This document shows positions 18,778 through 28,163 of a DNA stretch of 48,802 nucleotides, piece after piece. The stretch is from an uncultured Nitrospiraceae bacterium (GTDB taxonomy: Bacteria > Nitrospirota > Thermodesulfovibrionia > Thermodesulfovibrionales > Dissulfurispiraceae). How positions within the stretch are numbered: the stretch's first letter is position 1; the number at the start of each line of letters is the position of its first letter. The notes beneath the pieces were generated by a model. That model did not search any database. It worked only from the letters and a program-made list of their open reading frames with translations, and had not been told where the DNA came from. Location of the stretch: positions 1 through 48,802 of the forward strand of contig CAIJNL010000001.1 of assembly GCA_903822005.1 (NCBI GenBank). Reading direction: 5' to 3'. The translations under genes were made by a program, and so were the position numbers.

Positions 18778-19179
18778 CTAATTATTCTGGAGCAGGGCGT
18801 CGCGGGATGTCTGGCGCGGGGTCATGATGCTCTTGTTTTTGATTATTTCGAGGAGCTTCACAATTTCATACCTCATGTCGTCATTGATCAGTAGTTCGAC
18901 AGCGGTCCGGAAATAACCCTTAAACGGCGCAATCCATACTATCTTGGCCGGAGCAAAAAAGAGCATACTTCCGTTCGCATCCGGACTGCCCCGCAGCTCG
19001 AACTGGAGAGGTGTGAAATCCCCTATGCTCATACGCCGCGCTGTGTCAAAAAGCAGGCCGCATCCACTTACATCAGAATATGCGCTCTCAGTCCATGTCA
19101 AATCGCCCGGCAGCTTGACCTTAACAGGAGTTTTAACCCTGGCATATCTTCGCTCTTCTTTACTTTTCACATATGTCAC
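18778..19179 (-). CDS. PilZ-domain protein
   Basis: A 133-residue single PilZ domain, a c-di-GMP receptor. The RxxxR motif is in EERRYARVKT near the N-terminus, and the (D/N)xSxxG motif is in YSDVSGCG. The GTG at 19179 is preferred because GGGAG lies seven bases upstream; an in-frame TTG at 19200 would add seven residues. A hairpin GCCGG-7-CCGGC follows the stop codon with a weak T-tract. No partner gene shows which process it controls. Confidence 0.85.
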   Translation of the reverse strand: MTYVKSKEERRYARVKTPVKVKLPGDLTWTESAYSDVSGCGLLFDTARRMSIGDFTPLQFELRGSPDANGSMLFFAPAKIVWIAPFKGYFRTAVELLINDDMRYEIVKLLEIIKNKSIMTPRQTSRDALLQNN

Positions 19180-19755
19180 GTTGATTCTCCCTGTCAGCAA
19201 GGTATGTTCCTGAGTGTGGTGAAAAATGCAGTATTAAATATCCCTTGTATCCTATATTTTATATCCCGGCACGGAAATCCGGTATCCGTATTTGTCTGAA
19301 ATTGGTGTCGGGATTAGTCTTAAGCTATTGTAAGGAGAGACAATAGGATTAATGTGGGTTAGTGGGCAAATCGGTATTGGAAAAAATCCTCCTGTTCAAC
19401 CAGATCGGAGCATACTTCTCTGTTTAAGACCGTGCGCTGGGCATAACTGTGGCGCCACAATACTGTGCGACCGGGGCATTTTTTGTCGCACAATATAAAG
19501 CAAGAGATCTTTTCTTTGTGTCATGGTAGCGATAACTCTTTGATAATAAGCATATTTAATTGGCCTCATTGGTATTCCGTATTCGGCATATTACTTGCTA
19601 ATATAATCCGGATTAGAACTATATTCATTCTAAGCTTTTAGTATCTGATTGGATATTGGGCTTTTTTTTGTAAATTCAGCATTTGTGTTTATGAAACGGG
19701 CCTTATATCAGACACATTAATAAGATGTGATAAATTCAATATGCAGGGAGGTAGT
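19180..19755. other. Intergenic region between PilZ and formate dehydrogenase genes
   Basis: About 575 bases without a convincing gene. It is AT-rich toward the fdhA side. It holds a 12-bp perfect palindrome (19448-19459), an 8-bp inverted repeat (19464-19492) and an isolated TATAAT near 19603 without a good -35 partner. A 48-codon frame at 19352-19498 is considered and not accepted as a gene. It must contain the fdh promoter, which I cannot place; no clear sigma54 site is seen. Confidence 0.6.
19448..19492. promoter_or_regulatory. Paired palindromes upstream of the formate dehydrogenase operon
   Basis: TGTGGCGCCACA (19448-19459) is a perfect 12-bp palindrome. Four bases later TGTGCGAC and GTCGCACA form a perfect 8-bp inverted repeat around a 13-base spacer with a T-run (19464-19492). 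The two sites share TGTG...CACA ends. They could be operators for an unknown regulator; there is no match to a site I can name. Confidence 0.4.
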
Positions 19756-22700
19756 ATGGATGTTTCTAGACGAGACTTCCTGAAGTTGGCAGGAAGCACC
19801 CTCGCTGTAGGTTCGGTTGCCGGCGTGGCAAGCGCTAAAGACGCTGACGTTGCCGCCGCGGAGCTGCGTATAAAGGGTGCAAAGCGCACTACGACCGTCT
19901 GTCCCTACTGCTCAGTAGGATGCAGCATTGTTGTGGACACTGCGGACGGAAAGATCATCAACGTGGAAGGCGACCCCGATAGCCCCATCAACGAGGGTAC
20001 CCTCTGTCCCAAGGGTGCTTCGCTCTACCAGATGGCGAACAATGAGACGCGCCTTGTAAAGCCGCTGTACAGGGCTGCCGGGGCTGCAGAGTGGAAAGAG
20101 GTAGAGTGGGGCTGGGCGCTGGACCAGATAGCCCGCAAGGTCAAGGACAGCCGCGACCGCACTTTCAGGGCCACATCCAAATCCAAGGTCAGGGAGAAAA
20201 AACCGGACGGGACTGAGGTCGATGTTGAAAAGGAATTTACGGTCAACCGGACGGAAGGCATCGCTCATATAGGCAGCGCCGCAATGGACAATGAAGAGTG
20301 CTATGTAATGCAGAAACTTGTCCGCTCATGGGGCCTCACCTATATAGAACATCAGGCCCGAATATGACACAGCGCAACTGTAGCGGCTCTGGCAGAGTCG
20401 TTCGGGCGCGGTGCAATGACAAATCACTGGGTGGACCTGAAGAACGCGGATGTTATCCTGGTCATGGGATCAAACCCCGCATCAAACCATCCTGTTTCCA
20501 TGAAATGGATAATGAAGGCAAAGGAAGACCGCGGGGCCAAACTGGTTGTAGTTGATCCCCGCATAACCCAAACTGCTACGAAGGCAGACCTCTATGCCCC
20601 GCTCCGTTCGGGAACGGACATCGCCTTCCTCGGAGGCATGATCAAGTATATCCTTGATCGCAACCTCTATTTCAGTGAATATGTAGTCAACTATACGAAT
20701 GCTTCGTTTCTGGTGAATCCTGATTTTAAAACCCCGTCGCAGCTTGACGGCGTCTTTTCCGGGTTCGACGAGAAAAGCCGCAAATATGACAAGACGACCT
20801 GGTCCTTCCAGATGGACGCAAACGGCGTCCCGAAGAAAGACCCGACGCTGAAAGACCCTAATTCAGTTTTCCAGCTGCTGCGCAAACAATATTCCCGATA
20901 CACTATGGAAAAGGTGAGCAGTATTACAGGCACCCCGGTTGACAAGCTCGAAGAGGTGTATAAGGTAGTTGGATCGACCGGCAAGCCTAACAAGGTTGCC
21001 ACGGTCTGTTACGCGATGGGATGGACCCAGCATACTGTGGGCGTCCAGAACATAAGGGCCTTTTCGATGATCCAGCTTCTGCTTGGCAATATGGGAATGG
21101 CAGGCGGTGGAGTAAACGCCATGAGGGGAGAGGCCAATGTCCAGGGATCAACGGATTACGGGCTTCTTTTCCATATTCTCCCCGGATACAACCCCACACC
21201 GACGGCCTCGCTTACAGATCTGAAAACATATAACGAAAAAAATACCCCCAAAACGAAAGAACCGAGGAGCGTAAACTGGTGGGGCAACAGGCCAAAGTAT
21301 ATCGCGAGCTATCTTAAGGCGATCTACGGGGACAAGGCCACAAAGGAAAATGACTTTGGCTACTCCTGGCTTCCGAAGTGTGACGAGGGGGCCAACTATT
21401 CATGGCTGAATCTCTTTGACCAGATGTTCAAGGGCAAGTTTGAGGGCTTCTTTGCCTGGGGCCAGAATCCGGCCTGTTCAGGCGCCAATTCGAACAAGAC
21501 CAGAATGGCACTGACCAAACTGAAATGGATGGTCAATGTAAACCTTTACGACAACGAAACCGGCTCTTTCTGGAGAGGCCCCGGCATGAACCCGAAAGAG
21601 ATCCAGACCGAGGTCTTCATGCTGCCCTGCGCATCTTCAGTCGAAAAGGAAGGAAGCATAAGCAATTCAGGCCGTCTCGCGCAATGGCGCTACAAGGCGA
21701 TTGAGCCTGTAGGACAGTCACAGCCTGATGCCGAGATCATTAACGAACTCTATTTCAGGGTGAAAGATCTCTATCTGAAAGAGGGCGGGAAATTCCCGGC
21801 GCCTGTCGTGAACCTTTCGTGGACCTATGGGCAGAAGGGACATGACGGCAAACTGGGGCATATAGATGTCCGCAAGATTGCCCAGGAGATAAATGGCTAC
21901 TACCTTGTCGATGTGCGCGACAAGGCGGGCAAGCTTATCGGTAAAAAGGGAGAGCTCTGTTCGAACTTCACGACTCTTCAGGATGACGGCACGACCTCCT
22001 GCGGCTGCTGGATATATTCAGGCAGCTTCACCCAGAAGGACGGCAAGATCACAAATAACATGATGAGACGCGGAAAGGACGATGCCACCGGGCTTGGACT
22101 CTTTCCGAACTGGGCCTGGGCCTGGCCTGTCAACAGGAGGATCATCTATAACCGCGCCTCTGTTGATCCCAAAGGCAACCCGTGGGACCCGAAACGCGCT
22201 GTCATTAAATGGAATGCTACCAAGATAAATCCGCAGACCGAAAAGCCCGGAGTATGGGAGGGCGATGTCCCTGACGGGCCGGCTGCACCCATGGCAATGG
22301 AAGGCGGCAAGCTGCCTTTCATCATGAAAGCGGACGGCACAGGCTCGATCTTTGGCCCCGGACTGGTTGACGGGCCGTTCCCTGAGCATTATGAACCGCT
22401 CGAATGTCCGCTGCAGGAGAATCCGATGTCCAAAAAGCACAGGATAAACCCTACAGTAAAGATGTTCTATGGCAAAGACAGCGATCTGAAAGAGGACGTC
22501 TTTATCTCGTGCGATACAAGGTATCCTATAGTCTGTTCGACCTATCGTGTTACCGAGCACTGGCAGACAGGGCTGATGACAAGGCATGTGCCGTGGCTGC
22601 TTGAGGCCGCTCCCCAGATGTTTGTCGAAATGAGCCTGGAGCTCGCCAAAGATAAAGGCATAAAAAACGGGGAAAAGGTCACGGTATCATCCGCCCGCGG

Positions 22701-22926
22701 AAGTTTATGGGCCGTGGCGATTGTGACCGACAGGTTCAAGCCTTTCAAGGTCATGAATTCGACCGTGCATCAGGTCGGCATCCCCTGGCATTACGGATGG
22801 CAGTTTCCTGTTGACGGCAGCGGCGGCGAGAGCGCAAATATCCTTACGCCCACTATCGGCGATCCCAATACGATGATACCTGAATCAAAGGCCTTCATGG
22901 TCAGTATCGAGAAGGCGAGGGGGTAG
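19756..22926 (+). CDS. fdhA: Formate dehydrogenase, selenocysteine- and molybdopterin-containing alpha subunit
   Basis: One 1056-residue gene interrupted by an in-frame TGA (20365-20367) that encodes Sec204. The flanking HQARI-U-HSATVA and FGRGAMTNHWVDLKNAD match the selenocysteine site of FdnG-type enzymes. It oxidises formate to CO2 at a Mo/W-bis-MGD centre in the periplasm. The N-terminus is a Tat signal (SRRDFLKLAGS) and the [4Fe-4S] motif is CPYCSVGC plus a later TLCPKG. The ATG at 19756 is chosen because GGGAGG lies just before it; an ATG at 19741 precedes that site. A gene caller treating TGA as stop would give two fragments (ending 20367 and starting 20416). The operon continues with fdhB and fdhC. 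Confidence 0.95.
20383..20401 (+). promoter_or_regulatory. SECIS-like hairpin in fdhA
   Basis: Downstream of the UGA, GCGGCTCT and AGAGTCGT pair over eight positions (two G-U pairs) around a GGC loop; the loop begins 24 bases after the UGA. Bacterial SECIS elements lie in this interval and have G residues in the apical loop. The spacing is slightly longer than in the other three selenocysteine genes of this window. Confidence 0.55.
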
Positions 22927-22930
22927 AACC

Positions 22931-23704
22931 ATGGAGAGAAAAGGCTTACTCATATCCCCGGAACTGTGCATAGGCTGCAAGGCATGTCAGATTGCCTGCA
23001 AGTCCTGGAATCTGCTTCCGGCTACAAAGACAAGAAACAACGGCTCTTATGAGAACCCGCCTGATCTGAACGGAGACAATTTCAACAAGATCAGGTATTC
23101 GGAGATACCATCAGAGACAAACCCCGTGCGGTGGCTCTTTGTCAGCCAGCGCTGCATGCATTGCGATGACGCGGGCTGCATGCGTATATGTCCTGCACCG
23201 GGCGCGTTGTATAAGACCGCGGACGGGGCTGTTGCGGTAAACAAGAACAAATGCATAGGCTGCAAGCTTTGTCTTGCCGGATGTCCGTTCAACGTGCCCC
23301 GTTATGGCATGGATGATAAATTGTCAAAATGCACGCTATGCGCGGACCGCATGGAGAACGGGCTGATACCGATGTGCTCAAAGACCTGTCCCACAGGCGC
23401 CATAAAATATGGAGACAGGAATGATCTTATCGGCAAGGCCACGAAGGCGGGCTACACAAAAGTATACGGTCAGAACGATCTCGGCGGCCTTGGTGCGCTT
23501 TTTGCGTTCAAGGATGCACCGAAGATATACGGGTACGCTGATAAGCCCGAAATCAATGAGATGGTAATTTTGTGGCACAAGTACCTTAAGCCCCTGAGCT
23601 GGATCGGTCTCGGAGGCGTGGCCGCGGCATCGGTGATTCACTATTTCGCTGTGGGACCGCACAAGGCGGAAGATCCGAATAAGGACAAGGAGGTAAAAAA
23701 ATGA
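22931..23704 (+). CDS. fdhB: Formate dehydrogenase iron-sulfur (beta) subunit
   Basis: A 257-residue ferredoxin-type electron-transfer subunit with four cysteine clusters: CIGCKACQIAC, CMHCDDAGCMRIC, CIGCKLCLAGC and CTLCADRM...CSKTC. It carries electrons from FdhA to the membrane cytochrome. A single C-terminal hydrophobic helix (about residues 219-238) anchors it, as in FdnH. It starts four bases after fdhA, and its stop overlaps the fdhC start (ATGA). Confidence 0.94.
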   Translation: MERKGLLISPELCIGCKACQIACKSWNLLPATKTRNNGSYENPPDLNGDNFNKIRYSEIPSETNPVRWLFVSQRCMHCDDAGCMRICPAPGALYKTADGAVAVNKNKCIGCKLCLAGCPFNVPRYGMDDKLSKCTLCADRMENGLIPMCSKTCPTGAIKYGDRNDLIGKATKAGYTKVYGQNDLGGLGALFAFKDAPKIYGYADKPEINEMVILWHKYLKPLSWIGLGGVAAASVIHYFAVGPHKAEDPNKDKEVKK

Positions 23705-24327
23705 GGCTGAATGATCGCGATATGATAAGAAAGGAAACCACGTTTGGTATAGTCAACCACTGGACCCTGGCGATCAGCTGCATTCTCCTTACCCTTAGCG
23801 GCTACGGTTTTCTGTTCCAGATACAGATTATAGGGACCATGTTCTGCGGCTTTCCTGCAATGAAAGTCATCCATAACTGGCTGGGTGTTGTATTCACCGC
23901 ATCGCTTGTACTGAGCATGGTCTTCTGGCTGAAAGAATGCATAACATTCGACAAGGATGATATTGCATGGGTCAAGGCTGCCGGGGGTTACCTTAGCCAT
24001 AAGGTCGCCATCCCGCCGATGCACAAACTGAATACGGGTCAAAAGCTGGCCTACCTTGGCGTGCTGGGCATGGGGTTCGGTATAATTGCCACCGGGTTCG
24101 TTATCTGGCTTTTCCCCGCAAACCAGACCCTTATGATCTGGTCGCACTTTTTGCATAATCTCTGCTTTATCGGCATGGCACTGTTCATACCGGTGCATGT
24201 ATACCTTGGAGCTATCGCTAATCCCGGCACCATGAGGATAATGATCTACGGCACTGTGCCTGTCTGGTGGGCGAGGAAGAAGTCGCCGAAGTGGATACAG
24301 GAGGTCGAGGAAGGCAGGCATCACTGA
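23701..24327 (+). CDS. fdhC: Formate dehydrogenase cytochrome b (gamma) subunit
   Basis: A 208-residue four-helix membrane protein of the FdnI/cytochrome b561-like family. Histidines in FGIVNHWTLA, KVIHNWLGV and the last helix (FIPVHVYLGA) fit heme b ligands. It passes electrons from FdhB to the quinone pool. The start overlaps fdhB by four bases. A terminator follows 27 bases after the stop, so fdhABC form a complete operon. Confidence 0.92.
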   Translation: MRLNDRDMIRKETTFGIVNHWTLAISCILLTLSGYGFLFQIQIIGTMFCGFPAMKVIHNWLGVVFTASLVLSMVFWLKECITFDKDDIAWVKAAGGYLSHKVAIPPMHKLNTGQKLAYLGVLGMGFGIIATGFVIWLFPANQTLMIWSHFLHNLCFIGMALFIPVHVYLGAIANPGTMRIMIYGTVPVWWARKKSPKWIQEVEEGRHH

Positions 24328-24353
24328 CAGCGTTAGAAAAACAGAAGAGACAA

Positions 24354-24396
24354 ACGGGGCATCCGGGTCAGGTGAGACCCTGATGCCCCGTTCTTT
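24354..24396 (+). terminator. Terminator after the fdhABC operon
   Basis: The arms ACGGGGCATCCGGGTC and GACCCTGATGCCCCGT pair over 16 positions with one mismatch, around a short AGGTGA loop, followed by TTCTTT. It separates the fdh transcript from the downstream selenoprotein gene. Confidence 0.88.
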
Positions 24397-24475
24397 AAAG
24401 GCCGGCCGCCATTTCCTGCACTGCGCAGAGAGCGTAAGCGGACGGATATGCTTATAATTAACTAATGGGGGGCAT

Positions 24476-25060
24476 ATGAAAAAAATAATTCTTGTACTTC
24501 TATTGGTCCTGTGTTTCAGTCCGGTCTCGGCGGAGATAAAACGTTTTGCCATACCGCTTGAGGATTCTCCCGTTATAGGCCCTGAAAACGCGCTGGTCAC
24601 GATTGTCGAGTTTATCGACTATCAGTGACCGCATTGCGTCACGGCCGGTCCGGCTGTCGAGAGGATCGAAAAAGAATTCAAGGGAAAGATAAAACTCGTA
24701 ATAAAATTCAATCCCTACAAGTACCGCGACTTTTCGCGCATATCGGCGGAAGCGGTTTTGTGCGCGGCTGATCAGGGGAGATTCAGGGAGATGCATCATT
24801 TGCTCCTCAGAAAATCTCCGCAACTCGACCGCATCAGCCTTATCGGGTATGCCAAAACACTTGGACTGGATGTCGAACAATTCACGAAATCGCTCGACGC
24901 AAAGAAACACGACATGACGATCGAGCGTGACGTGAGGCTGGCGACTGATCTCGATCTTTATAATACGCCGACATTCTTTATAAACGGCAGAAAAGTTGTC
25001 GGCAAGGTTCCCTATGAGCATCTCAAGAAAGTAATTGTTGAAGAGTTGGAGCAGAAGTAA
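24476..25060 (+). CDS. DsbA-like thioredoxin-fold selenoprotein, copy 1 (UPHC active site)
   Basis: A 194-residue protein read through an in-frame TGA at 24626-24628 (Sec51). Upstream is a signal peptide (residues 1-19) and VTIVEFIDYQ; downstream is PHC and a DsbA-like helical insert ending with the cis-proline loop NTPTFFINGRKV. The expected CPHC active site is thus UPHC. The residues on both sides belong to one thioredoxin-fold family, and a SECIS-like hairpin lies at the right distance. GGGGGG precedes the ATG. It should act as a periplasmic thiol/selenol oxidoreductase. A second copy follows. Treating TGA as stop leaves only a fragment starting at 24758. Confidence 0.92.
24641..24657 (+). 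promoter_or_regulatory. SECIS-like hairpin, DsbA-like copy 1
   Basis: ACGGCC and GGCTGT pair over six positions around a GGTCC loop. The stem starts 13 bases, and the loop GGU 19 bases, after the UGA. This is the spacing and loop sequence I recall for the Escherichia coli fdhF SECIS. Confidence 0.8.
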
Positions 25061-25213
25061 AAAAAACGGAGAAGCAGTCAAGTATTGTTGTGGAAATCGC
25101 AATGGAGAACGCTCTGATACCGGTTTCGGTCATCCGGTTGTGGGCAAAGCGGAGAAATCGGGTATATTACAGATAAGGAATCCTGGCCGTATATACTGAA
25201 GCAGGGAGGGGTA

Positions 25214-25798
25214 ATGAAAAAGATATTTGCCGTACTGCTTGTCGTTATGCTTTTCAGTCCGGTTTCAGCAGAGATAAAACGTTTTGCCATACCGCTTGAG
25301 GGTTCCCCGTTCATAGGCCCTCAAACCGTGCCTGTCACGCTTGTCGAGTTTATCGATTATCAATGAACGCATTGCGTTGCGGCCGGTCCGGTCGTAGAAA
25401 GAATCGAAAATGAATTCAAGGGGAAGATAAAACTCGTAATAAAATTCAATCCTTACAAGTACCACGATTTCGCGCGCATAGCCGCTGAAGCGGCATTGTG
25501 CGCGGGCGAGCAGGGGAAGTTCGAAGAGATGCATCATCTGCTCCTTAGGAAATCTCCCAAACTTGACCGTGGCAGCCTGATCGCCTATTCCAGGGAGCTT
25601 GGCCTGAATGTCGAGCAATTCACTAAATCGCTGGATGCAAAGAAAAATGACAGGACGATAGAGCGCGATCTCAAACTCGCGCATGATCTCGATCTTTATA
25701 CGACCCCCGCTTTTTTTATAAACGGCAGGAGGCTTGAGGGTAATGTGCCTTATGAGCATCTCAGGAAAATAGTCGTTGAAGAGTTGGAGCGCAAGTAG
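25214..25798 (+). CDS. DsbA-like thioredoxin-fold selenoprotein, copy 2 (UTHC active site)
   Basis: A 194-residue paralogue of the preceding gene, the same length and with the in-frame TGA at the same codon (Sec51; 25364-25366), giving UTHC. It has a signal peptide, VTLVEFIDYQ before and HCVAAGPVVERIE after the UGA, and the cis-proline loop TTPAFFINGRRL. Most of the chain is near-identical to copy 1, with scattered conservative changes (ADQGRF versus GEQGKF). GGGAGGGG gives a strong ribosome binding site. The tandem arrangement indicates duplication; keeping the UGA in both copies argues for a functional selenocysteine. Confidence 0.92.
25379..25395 (+). promoter_or_regulatory. SECIS-like hairpin, DsbA-like copy 2
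   Basis: GCGGCC and GGTCGT pair over six positions around the same GGTCC loop at the same distance from the UGA as in copy 1. Stem positions that differ between the copies (A-U to G-U, G-U to G-C, G-C to G-U) all remain paired. Confidence 0.8.
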
Positions 25799-25892
25799 AA
25801 AAAATGCAGAGGTGGGATATGCAGTCAAGTCGGTCAGCGGGCCTCTGAAGGAACCGCTTGAGATGAAGGTCAGATATCTGGAGGATTGATTA

Positions 25893-26651
25893 ATGAATGA
25901 AGCGTCTAAAGTCGCTGTTGTCACAGGGGCCGGATCGGGCATAGGCAGGGCAGCGGCCCAGGCTTTATTAAAAGCAGGTTATTGTGTCGCACTCGCCGGC
26001 AGGCGCGCAGAGCCCCTTGAAGAGACGGCTGCGGAAGCAGGCGCTGATGCTTCGCGGGCACTGATCGTGCCCACGGATGTATCTGATCCGGACTCAGTGC
26101 GGGCACTTTTCGCCAGTGTACATGAGACGTTTGGCCGGCTCGATGTGTTATTCAATAATGCCGGAAAGTCCGGCCCCCCGGTTTTGTTTGAAGACCTTAC
26201 TTTCGAGCAGTGGCAGGCGGTTGTTGATGTTAACCTCACCGGCTCGTTCCTTTGTGCGCAGGAAGCCATTAAGCTGATGAAGAACCAGGACCCTCGCGGC
26301 GGACGCATCATCAACAACGGATCTATATCTGCGCATGCGCCGCGTCCGAACTCCGCGCCGTATACGTCAACCAAGCACGCGATAACAGGGCTCACAAAAA
26401 GCATCTCACTTGACTGCAGGAAATATGGTATTGCCTGCAGCCAGATCGATATCGGCAACGCGCTTACGCCCATGACAAAAAGGATGACCAAAGGCATCAA
26501 ACAGGCAAACGGGGAGATAGCGATCGAGCCTGTAATGGATGTGACGCATGTCGGAAACGCAGTGGTTTACATGGCCGGTCTGCCGCTTGAGGCGAATGTC
26601 CAATTCATGACCCTGATGGCAACGAATATGCCTTATGTCGGCAGGGGCTGA
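25893..26651 (+). CDS. Short-chain dehydrogenase/reductase
   Basis: A 252-residue NAD(P)-dependent oxidoreductase of the classical SDR type. The cofactor motif TGAGSGIG is at residues ~10-17, NNAG follows near 90, and the catalytic Ser / YxxxK is in NNGSIS and YTSTKHA. The substrate is not evident. It is preceded by a ~95-base gap after the second selenoprotein gene. CTGGAGGATTGATTA supplies a ribosome binding site. Confidence 0.92.
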   Translation: MNEASKVAVVTGAGSGIGRAAAQALLKAGYCVALAGRRAEPLEETAAEAGADASRALIVPTDVSDPDSVRALFASVHETFGRLDVLFNNAGKSGPPVLFEDLTFEQWQAVVDVNLTGSFLCAQEAIKLMKNQDPRGGRIINNGSISAHAPRPNSAPYTSTKHAITGLTKSISLDCRKYGIACSQIDIGNALTPMTKRMTKGIKQANGEIAIEPVMDVTHVGNAVVYMAGLPLEANVQFMTLMATNMPYVGRG

Positions 26652-26677
26652 TGCTCCGCGCAGACGAAATAAAAGTA

Positions 26678-26974
26678 TTACATCTTGTCCCGCACGCTCT
26701 TTAACTTGTCTTCCATCGACTGTTTCTTGTCGACGCGGGTGCCGAGCTTTATCACGGTAAAGATGCGCGGCGAGCCCATTTCGAGGACCGCTTCATGACA
26801 CTTTTTGACGGCCGCAAACACCGCATCCCACTCGCCTTCGATGTTAGTGCCGTTGGCATGGAGGGCGACTTTGAGGCCCGAGGCATTCAATACCTTCTCG
26901 CACGCGGCGACATATGGAGAGAGCGAAAGCCCTACGCCTATCGGCACAATGGTTACGTCCACGATTACATTCAT
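26678..26974 (-). CDS. MTH1187/YkoF-type thiamine-binding-like protein
   Basis: A 98-residue protein of the UPF0045/MTH1187 family (MNVIVDVTIVPIG, LHANGTNIEGEWDAVFAAVKKCHE, IKLGTRVDK). Members form ferredoxin-like dimers that bind thiamine or related ligands; cellular roles are mostly unclear. The ATG at 26974 with GGGGGAT upstream is chosen over an in-frame start at 27025. Confidence 0.87.
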   Translation of the reverse strand: MNVIVDVTIVPIGVGLSLSPYVAACEKVLNASGLKVALHANGTNIEGEWDAVFAAVKKCHEAVLEMGSPRIFTVIKLGTRVDKKQSMEDKLKSVRDKM

Positions 26975-27080
26975 TTTTAGATCCCCCGTAATTTTTCTAT
27001 TGATATAATGCTTTTGCCGCAGCAAAAAACAGTTTATATAATTATACAGCAGAATGAGATCACGGATGAATACATTAAAA

Positions 27081-27223
27081 GGCCGGCAAGGGCAACCACC
27101 TCTTGTCTCGCTGAATGAAATTACTTTATATCAACAACCGCATTATCTGAGAGGCGCAGAATGCTATAGCCGTTTACCATCTAAAGCAAGGACACCGAGA
27201 CATCGAGCCGGCTGCCCTTGCCG
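27081..27223. repeat. MITE-like fold-back element, copy R1
   Basis: A 143-bp element bounded by an 11-bp perfect terminal inverted repeat (CGGCAAGGGCA at 27084-27094, TGCCCTTGCCG at 27213-27223). Internal inverted pairs (TGTCTCG / CGAGACA and GCATT / AATGC) let a transcript fold into a long hairpin. Two more full copies lie at 35245 and 35579 and one terminal fragment at 34301. It encodes no protein. Confidence 0.85.
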
Positions 27224-27255
27224 TATATTGAAGTGAGAATCCACAATTGTTGCCT

Positions 27256-28122
27256 CTAGTCGTCAGATTTCCAGTTATTGCCTTCCAGCACAAAATTAGC
27301 CCACGACTTGTCGGCGAAGATCACCACTGCCTGCTTGCCGCGGACCACAACGCGGCTTATATTTTTTATTGATTGTTCCATGTCACGCCCTGCTGCCTTC
27401 ATCATTTCTTTAACATCAGGACCGGCCTTGGCAAGGAACGCCTCATTTTGCCTATTGGCCTTATCAGACGTGAGACGTTTCAGTGTCTCAAAGTCACCCT
27501 CCTGCATGGCCTTAACTTTTTTGCGCAATATCGCAACTTGAGGACTATCCTGTGCAGCCCTGCCCTTGATATCAGCAGTCACCTTCGGCTCATTGAAAAG
27601 CGGCGCATCAAAGCGCACCGAATAACTCATCGCAGGCAATTCTCCCGGCCGCGGTCCGCGATCGTCCCGGTTCTCTGTTTCACCCGAGACACGATTGCCT
27701 CCGATCACGAGTTTCTTCATCGCAGGCTCAGTGCCGCTGATCGTTAAGGTCATTAATGAAGTGCCTTCATCCTTCGGCGGATGAAGCAGGGTGACATACG
27801 CAGTGTTGCGCCTGTCAGGGTCTAATCTGATCAGAATCCCACGTACCTTTCCCTGTCTGGCCAGTTCGGTCACCGGTAAAAAAACGATCCCGTTTAATGC
27901 CTCCTGCGGTACCTCGCGATCTGCAAGAAGAATGCGCAGCTCTTTCGGAAGGTCGAGCAGCCCCTCCGCGTTGTCATGCAGCTGAGCGTAGGCCTGTGTG
28001 ATAGGGATAGTTGTGTCGTTTAGCTGCAGGGTTCCCTGTGCTCTGCCTGGATCGATGGCCTGGGCCGTAGTGAAAGGTGCTGAAAACATAAGCAATGAAA
28101 TCAACAGCAGGGTCTTCTTCAC
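27256..28122 (-). CDS. Exported hypothetical protein
   Basis: A 288-residue protein with a signal peptide (about residues 1-22, ending TTAQA). Two blocks are visible: an N-terminal region (about 25-180) with a regular beta-rich look (GTLQLNDTTIPITQAYAQL and VTLLHPPKDEGTSLMTLTIS) and a C-terminal region (about 200-288) rich in charged helices, ending in a strand pair (VVVRGKQAVVIFADKSWANFVLE, given as a landmark). The GTG at 28122 is preferred because GGGAGG lies eight bases upstream; the open frame continues to 28188. No family is recognised. It follows another exported protein on the same strand. Confidence 0.7.
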   Translation of the reverse strand: MKKTLLLISLLMFSAPFTTAQAIDPGRAQGTLQLNDTTIPITQAYAQLHDNAEGLLDLPKELRILLADREVPQEALNGIVFLPVTELARQGKVRGILIRLDPDRRNTAYVTLLHPPKDEGTSLMTLTISGTEPAMKKLVIGGNRVSGETENRDDRGPRPGELPAMSYSVRFDAPLFNEPKVTADIKGRAAQDSPQVAILRKKVKAMQEGDFETLKRLTSDKANRQNEAFLAKAGPDVKEMMKAAGRDMEQSIKNISRVVVRGKQAVVIFADKSWANFVLEGNNWKSDD

Positions 28123-28163
28123 GAAGTTATTCCTCCCGATAAACGATGAGCCTGTGAATATGG

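Noticed and set aside
19352-19498. 48-codon frame in the gap before fdhA with several Cys residues
   Set aside because: No homologue recognised, spacing to a ribosome binding site is poor, and it spans the palindromes, which better explain the region.
25812-25889. Short GTG-started frame (VGYAVKSVSGPLKEPLEMK...) between the second selenoprotein and the SDR gene
   Set aside because: Only ~25 codons with no clear ribosome binding site; it might be a remnant of a deleted gene, but nothing confirms this.
26649-26670. UGA at the end of the SDR gene followed by a Cys codon, giving a possible U-C extension
   Set aside because: The SDR protein is complete at that stop, no hairpin follows, and the family has no C-terminal selenocysteine known to me.
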